Below, piece after piece: positions 1-6,777 of a stretch of 33,302 bases of DNA. The DNA is from CAG-826 sp964583155 (lineage in GTDB: Bacteria; Bacillota_I; Bacilli_A; RFN20; CAG-826). The stretch spans positions 1-33,302 of the forward strand of contig CAZOUY010000012.1 in the NCBI GenBank assembly GCA_964583155.1. The letters are read 5' to 3'. The notes under the pieces are model-generated. The model had not been told where the DNA came from. It searched no databases and saw nothing but the letters and a program-made list of their open reading frames with translations. Positions within the stretch are counted from its first letter, which is position 1, and each line of letters begins with the position of its first letter. Position numbers and translations under genes: made by a program.

Positions 1-63
1 TTATACTTCTTTTTCTTTTTTCCTTCTTTCGCGTTTACTTTGTCACTTAACAAAAATAATGAA

Positions 64-86
64 AAAGAGGGCTCTTTCTTTTTTTT
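64..86 (+). terminator. Intrinsic terminator of an upstream plus-strand gene
   Basis: A short hairpin (AAAGA, loop GGGC, TCTTT) is followed by C and a run of nine T. It would end a transcript entering from the left edge. The stem is short, so strength is uncertain. Confidence 0.45.
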
Positions 87-100
87 AAGGAAAAAAAGTG

Positions 101-106
101 TATAAT
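101..106 (+). promoter_or_regulatory. -10 box for the first HAD gene
   Basis: A perfect TATAAT lies 18 bases before the start codon of the gene at 124. No good -35 is visible because the spacer falls in a T/A-rich tract next to the terminator. A transcript would have a very short leader carrying AGGTGG at 114-119. Confidence 0.45.
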
Positions 107-123
107 AAAAAACAGGTGGTCTT

Positions 124-963
124 ATGAGAAAAGTCTTAGCAACCGACTTAGATGGAACGCTTTTTTACCCTAAAAGAAGAATCGGCTTAATCGATAAGAA
201 GAACTTGTCAGTCATTAGAAAGCATTTACAATGCGATGGACATGTCATTCTGGTCACGGGACGAAATTATCCTTTTATCCAAAAAGTAATCAAAAAAATA
301 GGCTCTTCAGTGGATATCATTGCCTGCAATGGGGCGTACATAAAAGCCGGCAATGAGGTTTTAAAAGAGCAGATAATCGCTAAAGAAGAGAGTCTTGCGA
401 TCTTTGATTTATTAACTAAAAAGATGGATGATTTTGTCGTTTCCTTTTTTGGCCGCGAGGGGACTATGGTCATGTATCGGCATGGGGTATCGTTTTTCAA
501 AAACCTTCTTTACTTAATAGTTTATAATTATCAAGGAACCTATGCTGAAAAGTATTTAAAAGGAAAAAAAGAGATTTTGAAACTGATTAATACGCAAGGC
601 GTTTTTAAAATTCTTATCTATTTCGGTATCGGTGAGAAAGGAAGAAGTAACGCTTTAAAAGCCGCTCAAATCATTAAAAAGGCTCTTCCAAATTTGGAAA
701 TATCTATTGAAGGCGGATCTTTAGAAATTACCGATCATGATTGCAACAAAGCGAAAGGCTTGGAATTGCTTTGCGACTATTATGGTTATTCCAATGATGA
801 TATAATTGTTATTGGCGATAGCGGTAATGATGTGACCATGTTTGATCATTATCACCATAGCTTTTGCATGAGCCACGCGAATAAAGAAGTTCAAGAACAT
901 GCCACCCATGTCTTGGATAATTTTTATGAAATTGAAAGTTATTTATTAAAGGAGAAGCAGTAA
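124..963 (+). CDS. Cof-type HAD-superfamily phosphatase
   Basis: A 279-residue cytosolic HAD hydrolase of the Cof/YidA type, Mg-dependent phosphatases acting on sugar phosphates and other small phosphorylated metabolites. Visible motifs are DLDGTL at residues 8-13 (nucleophile Asp8, acid/base Asp10), VTGR near residue 45 (motif II), a Lys-containing motif III and GDSGND near 232 (acidic motif IV). The length is normal for the family and a C2-type cap fills the middle. AGGTGG precedes the ATG by 4 bases. The next gene starts one base after the stop, so both are probably co-transcribed. Substrate cannot be predicted. A second, distantly related paralogue lies at 8544-9359. Confidence 0.9.
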   Translation: MRKVLATDLDGTLFYPKRRIGLIDKKNLSVIRKHLQCDGHVILVTGRNYPFIQKVIKKIGSSVDIIACNGAYIKAGNEVLKEQIIAKEESLAIFDLLTKKMDDFVVSFFGREGTMVMYRHGVSFFKNLLYLIVYNYQGTYAEKYLKGKKEILKLINTQGVFKILIYFGIGEKGRSNALKAAQIIKKALPNLEISIEGGSLEITDHDCNKAKGLELLCDYYGYSNDDIIVIGDSGNDVTMFDHYHHSFCMSHANKEVQEHATHVLDNFYEIESYLLKEKQ

Positions 964-964
964 C

Positions 965-1807
965 ATGAATGAAATAACCCACTTTATATTTGTCATCTAT
1001 AATTTCAATTTAATGATTCGTGATACTTTGGAATACACGGTTGCGGATCGTAAGGAGTTCAATTATCAGGTTTATCTACAAAAGAAGCATACGTTAGACA
1101 CTATCCTGAAAGGCCCTTCGCCCGTCCGTCATTTTTTAGATTCCAATGGTGAAACCGGTAAAAAAATTGATTCACAATTACACGAGTTCCTCGATGATGT
1201 CTATGGACCAAATTCAACGATCATTCGGGTGAGCGGAGAAGAATTGCGTGTCGATTCGGCTCAGCATTTGACTTTGTATAATTATATTGTTGGCTTACAT
1301 GAAACATTTACGGATATTATCAACGGCTATATGAATTTTGCAAAAGGTAAAGATTCATCGGATGATGATTTGGAGCAATTGGTGCATGATGATGATTACA
1401 TGTATCGGGTTATTGTTTATATGAACATAGTGGCTGATATTGAAAAAACCTTTATTGAGTTTAATCAGGCAATGCATGAAACACAGGGAAAGCCATCACC
1501 GCAATCCAATTTCATTATCAATGATTTGCGAAGATATATTGGCTTTTTAAAATTTGTACGTGATCATAACAAGTCGGATGATAGCGAGCTAAATACGATG
1601 ATGGATAATGTAGAAAAGCTCGTGTCATATATGGAAGGAAAAGAGACCCTACCGGAAGGTCAGCAATTCCCTCAGGTTTTTGAGAGTACAAAAAATGAGA
1701 TAAAACAATTAATGGCCAAAGCGGAACAAAAATGGCGGTCTTCCTTCATGATCGTATATCAACAGGCTGTTGAATTTGAAAAGAATCGCGATCAAAAAAA
1801 ATCATAG
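965..1807 (+). CDS. Conserved-looking helical protein of unknown function
   Basis: I do not recognise this 280-residue protein. It is acidic, rich in Asp, Glu, Met and Tyr, and looks mostly alpha-helical. There is no signal peptide, convincing membrane segment or catalytic motif. A first block (residues 1-60) is followed by a GPSPVRHFLDSNGETGK loop and a long helical C-terminal half with charged coil-prone stretches near 200-275. AAAGGAG at 951-957 supports the ATG, which is one base after the stop of the HAD gene, so the pair forms an operon. A terminator follows at 1845. A scaffold or regulatory role linked to the phosphatase is only a guess. Confidence 0.75.
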   Translation: MNEITHFIFVIYNFNLMIRDTLEYTVADRKEFNYQVYLQKKHTLDTILKGPSPVRHFLDSNGETGKKIDSQLHEFLDDVYGPNSTIIRVSGEELRVDSAQHLTLYNYIVGLHETFTDIINGYMNFAKGKDSSDDDLEQLVHDDDYMYRVIVYMNIVADIEKTFIEFNQAMHETQGKPSPQSNFIINDLRRYIGFLKFVRDHNKSDDSELNTMMDNVEKLVSYMEGKETLPEGQQFPQVFESTKNEIKQLMAKAEQKWRSSFMIVYQQAVEFEKNRDQKKS

Positions 1808-1844
1808 CTTTGTAGATTTTAAATCAAATATTCCTTCGACAATT

Positions 1845-1890
1845 ATCGACATAATCCTTTGAAAATAAAGGCGAGTTATGTCGATTTTTT
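1845..1890 (+). terminator. Intrinsic terminator after the first operon
   Basis: Ten-base arms (ATCGACATAA at 1845-1854 and TTATGTCGAT at 1876-1885) enclose a second small stem CCTTT/AAAGG. The right arm runs into a six-T tract. Confidence 0.85.
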
Positions 1891-1969
1891 CAATTTGTTA
1901 TTAATTTAAATCGTCTTTCTCCTCACTCTTTGTTTTCGTTTGCTTAAATGTTCTTATGGAGGGATAAAA

Positions 1970-2194
1970 ATGAATAATGCACGTTTAACAAAATTCCGCA
2001 TCATGCGAAAAGAGAAGGGAATGAATTTAGAAGATGTCGCTAATCGATTACATGTTTCGAAGGCCTATATATCGATGATCGAAACCGGTAAGCGCAGCCT
2101 TGATTATGAAATGGCAATTCAAATGGCAAAGATTTTTGATATTCGTCCCGATGAATTGTTTTTTGAAGATGTTGTCAAAAGTCTATCTAACTAG
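1970..2194 (+). CDS. XRE-family helix-turn-helix regulator
   Basis: A 74-residue single-domain Cro/C1-type DNA-binding protein. It reads RIMRKEKGMNLEDVANRL, then VSKAYISMIETGKRSLDYE, the typical XRE helix-turn-helix with recognition helix and the conserved ISxIExGxR signature, ending in the family's PDELFF motif. The ATG at 1970 is chosen because GGAGGG (1958-1963) precedes it; an upstream in-frame TTG at 1940 has no ribosome site. It has its own terminator at 2205, so it is monocistronic. Its targets are unknown; no obvious palindrome lies directly in front of it. It could also be a prophage-derived orphan. Confidence 0.85.
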   Translation: MNNARLTKFRIMRKEKGMNLEDVANRLHVSKAYISMIETGKRSLDYEMAIQMAKIFDIRPDELFFEDVVKSLSN

Positions 2195-2204
2195 ATAAGT
2201 CATT

Positions 2205-2228
2205 AAAGAGAGGATAATTCTCTTTTTT
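2205..2228 (+). terminator. Intrinsic terminator of the XRE gene
   Basis: Arms AAAGAGA and TCTCTTT with a seven-base loop, continuing into a T run, eleven bases past the stop codon. Confidence 0.75.
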
Positions 2229-2322
2229 ATTTCTGCGTCTTTTAAAAAAATGTTCGTCGCTCCCTATTCATATTTCAAAAACGCCGGTTTATTACCCGCA
2301 ATAGAGTAAATAATCCTTTTAC

Positions 2323-2351
2323 TTGAAAGAGAAAAAGGGGTATGATAAAAT
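2323..2351 (+). promoter_or_regulatory. Sigma-A promoter of the small membrane protein gene
   Basis: TTGAAA at 2323-2328 and TAAAAT at 2346-2351 are separated by 17 bases, giving a leader of about 22 bases before the gene at 2380. Confidence 0.7.
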
Positions 2352-2379
2352 AAACAGCGTATAAGAGGAGTCGATTACG

Positions 2380-2712
2380 ATGAAAAAGAAAGTACGAACA
2401 AAAGAGCTTATTTGGTATATTATTACAGGTGTTATTTGGGTTGCAGGATTAGGATTGCTGGTAACCGGTATCGTCGGCAGTTATTTGCCGGGATTAGCGA
2501 AGGATAACCCTATTATGAAAGCCGAGCAATCTATGGCTTCTTGGCTCCATATGAATTTGGATTTTAAATGGCTAGGCATTATTTTGATCGTTATTGGGGC
2601 GGTAGTTGCTACATGTGTTTTGTTATACTACGCTAAAAGGCATGATATTGATCAAGATCGCGCCTTAAAAAGAGCACAACGTCTTGGCGATAGTATGAGT
2701 GCCAATGATTAA
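2380..2712 (+). CDS. Small two-helix membrane protein, unknown function
   Basis: A 110-residue protein with two clear membrane segments, about residues 11-35 (WYIITGVIWVAGLGLLVTGI) and 63-85 (WLGIILIVIGAVVATCVLLYY). They are joined by an extracytoplasmic loop of about 28 residues and followed by a charged cytoplasmic tail. The basic N-terminus (MKKKVRTKE) puts both ends inside. GAGGAG lies upstream of the ATG, and the gene has its own promoter and terminator. I cannot assign it to a named family. Confidence 0.8.
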   Translation: MKKKVRTKELIWYIITGVIWVAGLGLLVTGIVGSYLPGLAKDNPIMKAEQSMASWLHMNLDFKWLGIILIVIGAVVATCVLLYYAKRHDIDQDRALKRAQRLGDSMSAND

Positions 2713-2743
2713 TAAATGATCCATTATTTTTAACAAATAAAAT

Positions 2744-2779
2744 GGCAATTGCTTAATATTATTGCAATTGCCTTTTTTT
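2744..2779 (+). terminator. Strong intrinsic terminator
   Basis: Nine-base arms GGCAATTGC and GCAATTGCC with an 11-base loop are followed by seven T. It ends the gene at 2380 and separates it from the convergent ABC operon. Confidence 0.9.
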
Positions 2780-2854
2780 ATAATTGGTTATCGATCATTC
2801 GTTGTTTATTACTTGCTTATCATAATAGTGTCTGGCCTTTTATATTGGACACCA

Positions 2855-3994
2855 TTATTCGAGCATCACACATTTTATCGATAATTTTTTTATCTTTAAA
2901 GAATACAGAAACATTATCAGCTCATAAGTAACAATAAAAATAGGCAGGGTAATAAGAAGAGCTTTGAAATCAAAGCTATATTCCGGCATGTTTTCGATAT
3001 CCGAAAAAACATAGGTCATAACGATCTTTAATAGACCATATTGGTATATTGTGCCGACCGCGAATCCGATATATGAAACGGGCCGATATGCACCCAAAAT
3101 AGCGTGACTACTGGTGCTATCATCATATCCTAAGATTCGCATCATCGCGATTGTTTTGGTATTACCCTTGACAACACTTGAAAGCGAAAGAAACAAAGTC
3201 GTGAAGGCAAGAATTAATCCGATGAGCAAAATCATCCATGCGAATGTCTCACTTGATATTTTTTCCATGGACAGCGACATTTGCACCATAGCCGAAAAAC
3301 AAAATGCCGAGAAGGCCACAAAGAAGACCAGCGCTTTTTTACTTTTCAATGTTACACTGGCTAGATTTTTTAAAAAGGGGTAATCATTGACATCTTTTTT
3401 GTGCATTTTAGCTTTAAATTCTTGCTTTTCTCGTAATAGATCGAGAACGGGATTTTTTAATTTTATATAAGCAAATATTATCGATATGATCGTAAATAAA
3501 ATCGTCGGGGCTCCCATCAAAAGAAAAGCCAATAATGGATGAAATCGGACAGTCAGATCGGGGAACAAGCCCTCGGCGTTTTGCAATTTGTAGAAATTTG
3601 GTAAATAAAAGAAAGCGATGATAAATCCGATAGCACTGCCTATTAAAACCGAGAGGCCGAATATCCAAAAATGCTTTGCAATGCTGATGTTAGAATAACC
3701 AAGAGCTTTCAGAATGCCAAGCTCTTTACCATGTATAGATATATAATTCTTCACATAGAATAAAAGCATAATGACGGAAGTAGCAATGAGACAGCCACCA
3801 GAGACAATAGAGGTAACCTTTCCCATTGACACTTGCGCATGGTATAAAGCAATACCGGCTTCGGTTTGAATATTATTCTCGATCGCTAAAAGATCGATAT
3901 TATAGTTTAAAAAAAGAGTGCATACAAAAACGGCACAGCAGGCGATTATGGATATACCAAATAATTTAATAGTGTCTTTCCATCCGATTATCAT
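2855..3994 (-). CDS. FtsX-type ABC transporter permease
   Basis: The membrane subunit of an ABC exporter of the MacB/FtsX/BceB class, working with the ATPase encoded just upstream. The protein (379 residues from the chosen start) has about eight hydrophobic segments arranged as two four-helix FtsX units. The GKELGILKALGYSN and NTKTIAMMRILGYDDS stretches are the cytoplasmic coupling signatures of this family. It lacks the large extracellular domain of MacB, so it is a compact permease. I chose the ATG at 3994 because it has GGATGG seven bases upstream and lies just after the ATPase stop; an in-frame ATG at 4036 would overlap the ATPase gene by 38 bases. Substrate is unknown; a peptide, lipid or drug is usual. 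Confidence 0.88.
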   Translation of the reverse strand: MIIGWKDTIKLFGISIIACCAVFVCTLFLNYNIDLLAIENNIQTEAGIALYHAQVSMGKVTSIVSGGCLIATSVIMLLFYVKNYISIHGKELGILKALGYSNISIAKHFWIFGLSVLIGSAIGFIIAFFYLPNFYKLQNAEGLFPDLTVRFHPLLAFLLMGAPTILFTIISIIFAYIKLKNPVLDLLREKQEFKAKMHKKDVNDYPFLKNLASVTLKSKKALVFFVAFSAFCFSAMVQMSLSMEKISSETFAWMILLIGLILAFTTLFLSLSSVVKGNTKTIAMMRILGYDDSTSSHAILGAYRPVSYIGFAVGTIYQYGLLKIVMTYVFSDIENMPEYSFDFKALLITLPIFIVTYELIMFLYSLKIKKLSIKCVMLE

Positions 3995-3998
3995 AGTC

Positions 3999-4691
3999 TT
4001 ACCATCCGATCTCAAATGCACTTTTTGGTGCTTCATTCGTATAAATTTCCGCTATCCGGCCACTATTCATTTTAATAACCATATTGGCCATTTCAGCAAT
4101 ATTCTGGTTATGCGTAACCATCACGATTGTAAAGCCGTATTCTCTATGTAGTCGCGATATATAATCAAGAACCTGTCGGCCTGTTTCCTCATCAAGGGCG
4201 CCGGTCGGTTCATCTAAAAACAGTACTTTCGGATTTTTTGCTAAAGCACGAGCGATCGATACTCGTTGTTGCTCCCCACCCGATAGTTCACTAGGGTATT
4301 TTGTTATCTTATCTTCTAGACCGACGGCTTTTATGATTTCACGATAATTCTTGTTATCGGCGAGATCTGCGCCCATTCTGATATTCTTTTCGACGGTCAT
4401 ATGGGGAAGTAAATAGTATTGCTGAAAAATAAAACCGACATTGTCTTTACGAAATCTTGTTAAATCCTTATCGGAAAGCTCGGTAATATCGATCTGATCA
4501 TACAAAATACTGCCACTATCGGGCTGTTCCAGCCCCGATAAGCAATGCAAAAAAGTGGATTTTCCAGAGCCCGAGGCTCCTAGAATTACAGCGAATTCTC
4601 CATCGGCGATTTGCAAATTGATTCCTTTTAGAACCTCATTTTTGCTTTCACCACTTCCATATAATTTTTTTATATTCGATACCGTAATCAT
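3999..4691 (-). CDS. ABC transporter ATPase, LolD/MacB-like
   Basis: A 230-residue nucleotide-binding subunit powering the adjacent FtsX-type permease. All motifs are intact: Walker A GASGSGKST (residues 38-46), the Q-loop with FIFQQYYLLPH, the signature LSGGEQQR, Walker B KVLFLDEPTGAL and the H-loop MVTHN. The SGLEQPDSG stretch and the FQQYYLLP motif are typical of the LolD/MacB/BceA subfamily. AAGGAG precedes the ATG by 7 bases. It is the second gene of the tetR operon and ends 4 bases before the permease start. Confidence 0.95.
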   Translation of the reverse strand: MITVSNIKKLYGSGESKNEVLKGINLQIADGEFAVILGASGSGKSTFLHCLSGLEQPDSGSILYDQIDITELSDKDLTRFRKDNVGFIFQQYYLLPHMTVEKNIRMGADLADNKNYREIIKAVGLEDKITKYPSELSGGEQQRVSIARALAKNPKVLFLDEPTGALDEETGRQVLDYISRLHREYGFTIVMVTHNQNIAEMANMVIKMNSGRIAEIYTNEAPKSAFEIGW

Positions 4692-4731
4692 TTTCTCGCT
4701 CCTTTTGCTATAACGCCATAAAAGATTCTCT

Positions 4732-5301
4732 TTAACTATTTTTTATCTCCTTCAGTATGCCATTAAAGGCTTCGGACATCATATGACCTATTTCTTTGTC
4801 GGTGAATAAGCACATATTAGTAGCACATAGCACGGCTATTCCATGCGTATAAACCCAGAGATGACGATAAAGTCTTTCCGCATCTTCGGTATTCAAAGAA
4901 TAGCAGCTTTTAACTGAATTCATGATTTCCTCATAATTGTCTTCAATGAAGGGCAGAACATTCGTTATCGGCTGTTGCTGTGGTTGCTCGGACATAAAAA
5001 GCAACTGAAACAGCTTCGGCTCTTGAATGGCAAAAAGAATATATTGTATACCCACACCTTTAAAAGCGGGATTTTCTTTTAAACCACGTTCTACATACTT
5101 CGAATAAAGAGCCTTTGCCATTATTTTGATTTCCGCCTGTACGGCTTCCATATTTTCAAATACGGTAAAAATAGGGCAGGCTGAACTGCCGAGCTTTTTT
5201 CCTAACGATCTAGCGGTGAGATTATTCATTCCTTCATTTCGGATTATATCCAGTCCCGCCTCCGCGATTTGCTGTTTGGTAAACTTTGCTTTTGGTGGCA
5301 T
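4732..5301 (-). CDS. TetR/AcrR-family repressor of the ABC operon
   Basis: A 189-residue TetR-type regulator. The N-terminal helix-turn-helix spans about residues 6-50 (FTKQQIAEAGLDIIRNEGMN, then LTARSLGKKLG), followed by a helical ligand-binding domain with several Met and Cys residues. The ATG at 5301 is eight bases after AAGGAG; the in-frame GTG at 5310 directly abuts the ribosome site and cannot be used. It is the first gene of the ABC exporter operon, and a perfect palindrome lies between its promoter and its start, so autorepression relieved by an exporter substrate is the likely logic. The ligand is unknown. Confidence 0.88.
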   Translation of the reverse strand: MPPKAKFTKQQIAEAGLDIIRNEGMNNLTARSLGKKLGSSACPIFTVFENMEAVQAEIKIMAKALYSKYVERGLKENPAFKGVGIQYILFAIQEPKLFQLLFMSEQPQQQPITNVLPFIEDNYEEIMNSVKSCYSLNTEDAERLYRHLWVYTHGIAVLCATNMCLFTDKEIGHMMSEAFNGILKEIKNS

Positions 5302-5316
5302 TAAATTCACTCCTTA

Positions 5317-5336
5317 TTTAGAACTAGCGTTCTAAA
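5317..5336 (-). promoter_or_regulatory. Putative TetR operator
   Basis: A perfect inverted repeat, TTTAGAAC-TAGC-GTTCTAAA, lies immediately downstream of the predicted transcription start (about 5341) and upstream of the ribosome site of tetR. Size and symmetry fit a TetR-dimer operator that would block the whole operon. Confidence 0.7.
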
Positions 5337-5347
5337 ACGTTTGTTTT

Positions 5348-5376
5348 ATTATAACATCGAGACCAGGAATTGTCAA
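5348..5376 (-). promoter_or_regulatory. Consensus sigma-A promoter of the tetR-ABC operon
   Basis: Read on the minus strand, TTGACA (5371-5376) and TATAAT (5348-5353) are both perfect and separated by exactly 17 bases. Such a strong promoter next to a palindrome fits tight repression. Confidence 0.9.
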
Positions 5377-5401
5377 AATATATAAGTAGTTTTTTATAAA
5401 T

Positions 5402-5425
5402 AAAAAAGGTAGCCTTACGCTACCT
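5402..5425 (-). terminator. Terminator downstream of tRNA-Ser(GGA)
   Basis: On the minus strand AGGTAGC, a five-base loop and GCTACCT are followed by a run of six T. There is no T run on the other strand, so it ends the tRNA transcript. Confidence 0.85.
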
Positions 5426-5504
5426 AATTTATCTGACCTATAAAAGTCACGTCCCAACGATAGAAAGTCTCACATTCATAACGTGGGTTTAATCAGCAAT
5501 CTAA

Positions 5505-5595
5505 TGGCGGAGAATGAGGGATTTGAACCCTCGCGCCCGATTAAAAGCCTACGAGCTTTCCAAGCCCGCCCCTTCAACCACTTGGGTAATTCTCC
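5505..5595 (-). tRNA. tRNA-Ser (anticodon GGA)
   Basis: A 91-base serine tRNA on the minus strand. The acceptor arms GGAGAAT and ATTCTCC pair, followed by discriminator G and an encoded CCA. The anticodon loop TTGGAAA, closed by CGGGC/GCTCG, gives GGA (reads UCU/UCC). A long variable arm of serine type follows, and the T-loop reads GGTTCAAATCC. It has a promoter at 5610-5638 and a terminator about 80 bases downstream. Confidence 0.96.
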
Positions 5596-5609
5596 GTGCT
5601 GCGTTATAT

Positions 5610-5638
5610 ATTATAGCAAGAAATGAAATCCTTGTCAC
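5610..5638 (-). promoter_or_regulatory. Promoter of tRNA-Ser(GGA)
   Basis: On the minus strand GTGACA and TATAAT are spaced by 17 bases, with the -10 about 15 bases before the tRNA 5' end. Confidence 0.8.
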
Positions 5639-5731
5639 CTATAATTGAAAAAGTTTTTCCTCATTAGAAGAGGATGGAAATTGTTTCTGTTTCCACATTG
5701 AAATGATATAATACCTATGGAGAAAAACAAA

Positions 5732-6715
5732 ATGAGAGAAATTGTGATTGATGAAAAAGAAGCCGGTCAAAGGATCGATAAATATATACGTAAGTATTTA
5801 TCAGAGGCTCCACTAGGCTTGATTTATAAAACATTTCGCAAAAAGGATATAAAGGTTAATGGTCATTGGGTCGACATTGATTATATATTGCAGGCCAATG
5901 ATATTTTACGTATATACTTATCCGAACAAATCATAGAAGAGTATTCACATCCGGTTGTTGTTCAAAATATGGAATTCAATCATCCTATTCTTTTTGAAAA
6001 CCAAGATGTATTGGCGGTTAATAAGCCGAGCGGACTCTTGGTTCATGGCGATGAAAAGGAAAAACGCATTACTTTGACGCATCAGGTTTTATCGTATTTA
6101 ATGAAGAAAAATGAGTATTCACCTCGTGACAATCGTGGCTTTGTGCCAGCTCCTGCTCATCGCTTAGATCGTAATACCTCGGGTATCGTCTTATTTGGGA
6201 AGAATCTCAAGGCTTTGCAGGCTCTGTATGAATTATTTAAGGACAAAGAGAGAATAACTAAAAAATATCTGGCTCTAGTTATGGGAAAGCTGTATGGCGA
6301 TGGGGTGATTGATGCTCCTCTATATAAGGACGAAAAGCAGGGCTTGGTCAGAATTGCGAAAAAGAATGAAGTGGGTGCCAAATCAGCGCTCACGAAATAT
6401 CATGTGATTGAGACTTTTAATGATTATACTTTAGTGGAAGTCACGTTATTAACCGGTCGAACTCATCAAATAAGAGTGCATATGGCTTCAATCGGCCATC
6501 CATTAGCAGGTGATGGCAAATATGGAAACTTTGCCGAAAACCGCCGTTTTAAGGAACGCTTTCATTATGAAAGTCAATTTCTCCATGCATACTTTTTGGG
6601 CTTTGGAGAGATTGATGGCTATTTATCATCTTTGACAGGATTAACAATAAAGGCGGAGATCGGTGCGAAAGAAAAAAGTATTTTAGATATATTAAGAAAA
6701 GAGATTAAAAGGTGA
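5732..6715 (+). CDS. RluA-family rRNA pseudouridine synthase (RluC/RluD-like)
   Basis: This enzyme isomerises specific uridines to pseudouridine, most likely in 23S rRNA. It has an N-terminal S4 RNA-binding domain (residues about 1-65; GQRIDKYIR and KDIKVNG) and the RluA catalytic domain. HRLDRNTSG places the catalytic aspartate at 146; NKPSGLLVH and RTHQIRVHMA are further family motifs. A -10 TATAAT lies at 5707-5712, so transcription should start near 5719. That makes the ATG at 5732, preceded by GGAGAA, the true start; the in-frame ATG at 5717 would leave no leader. The protein then has 327 residues. The specific position modified cannot be told. Confidence 0.92.
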   Translation: MREIVIDEKEAGQRIDKYIRKYLSEAPLGLIYKTFRKKDIKVNGHWVDIDYILQANDILRIYLSEQIIEEYSHPVVVQNMEFNHPILFENQDVLAVNKPSGLLVHGDEKEKRITLTHQVLSYLMKKNEYSPRDNRGFVPAPAHRLDRNTSGIVLFGKNLKALQALYELFKDKERITKKYLALVMGKLYGDGVIDAPLYKDEKQGLVRIAKKNEVGAKSALTKYHVIETFNDYTLVEVTLLTGRTHQIRVHMASIGHPLAGDGKYGNFAENRRFKERFHYESQFLHAYFLGFGEIDGYLSSLTGLTIKAEIGAKEKSILDILRKEIKR

Positions 6716-6777
6716 TATCCTTATTTTCAATCGGCAAAAAATAGTCTAAAATTAAGGTAACCAAGGAGGATTTACGT

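Noticed and set aside
1..46. Possible minus-strand gene tail at the left edge, ending in TAA
   Set aside because: The frame is only about 14 codons of Lys/Arg/Glu after an in-frame stop and has no start; it is low-complexity A/T-rich sequence.
2749..2931. 60-codon plus-strand frame after the small membrane protein
   Set aside because: It begins inside a terminator, lacks a ribosome site and overlaps the end of the permease gene.
3114..3383. 89-codon plus-strand frame
   Set aside because: It is antisense to the FtsX-type permease, and its hydrophobic look comes from the permease on the other strand.
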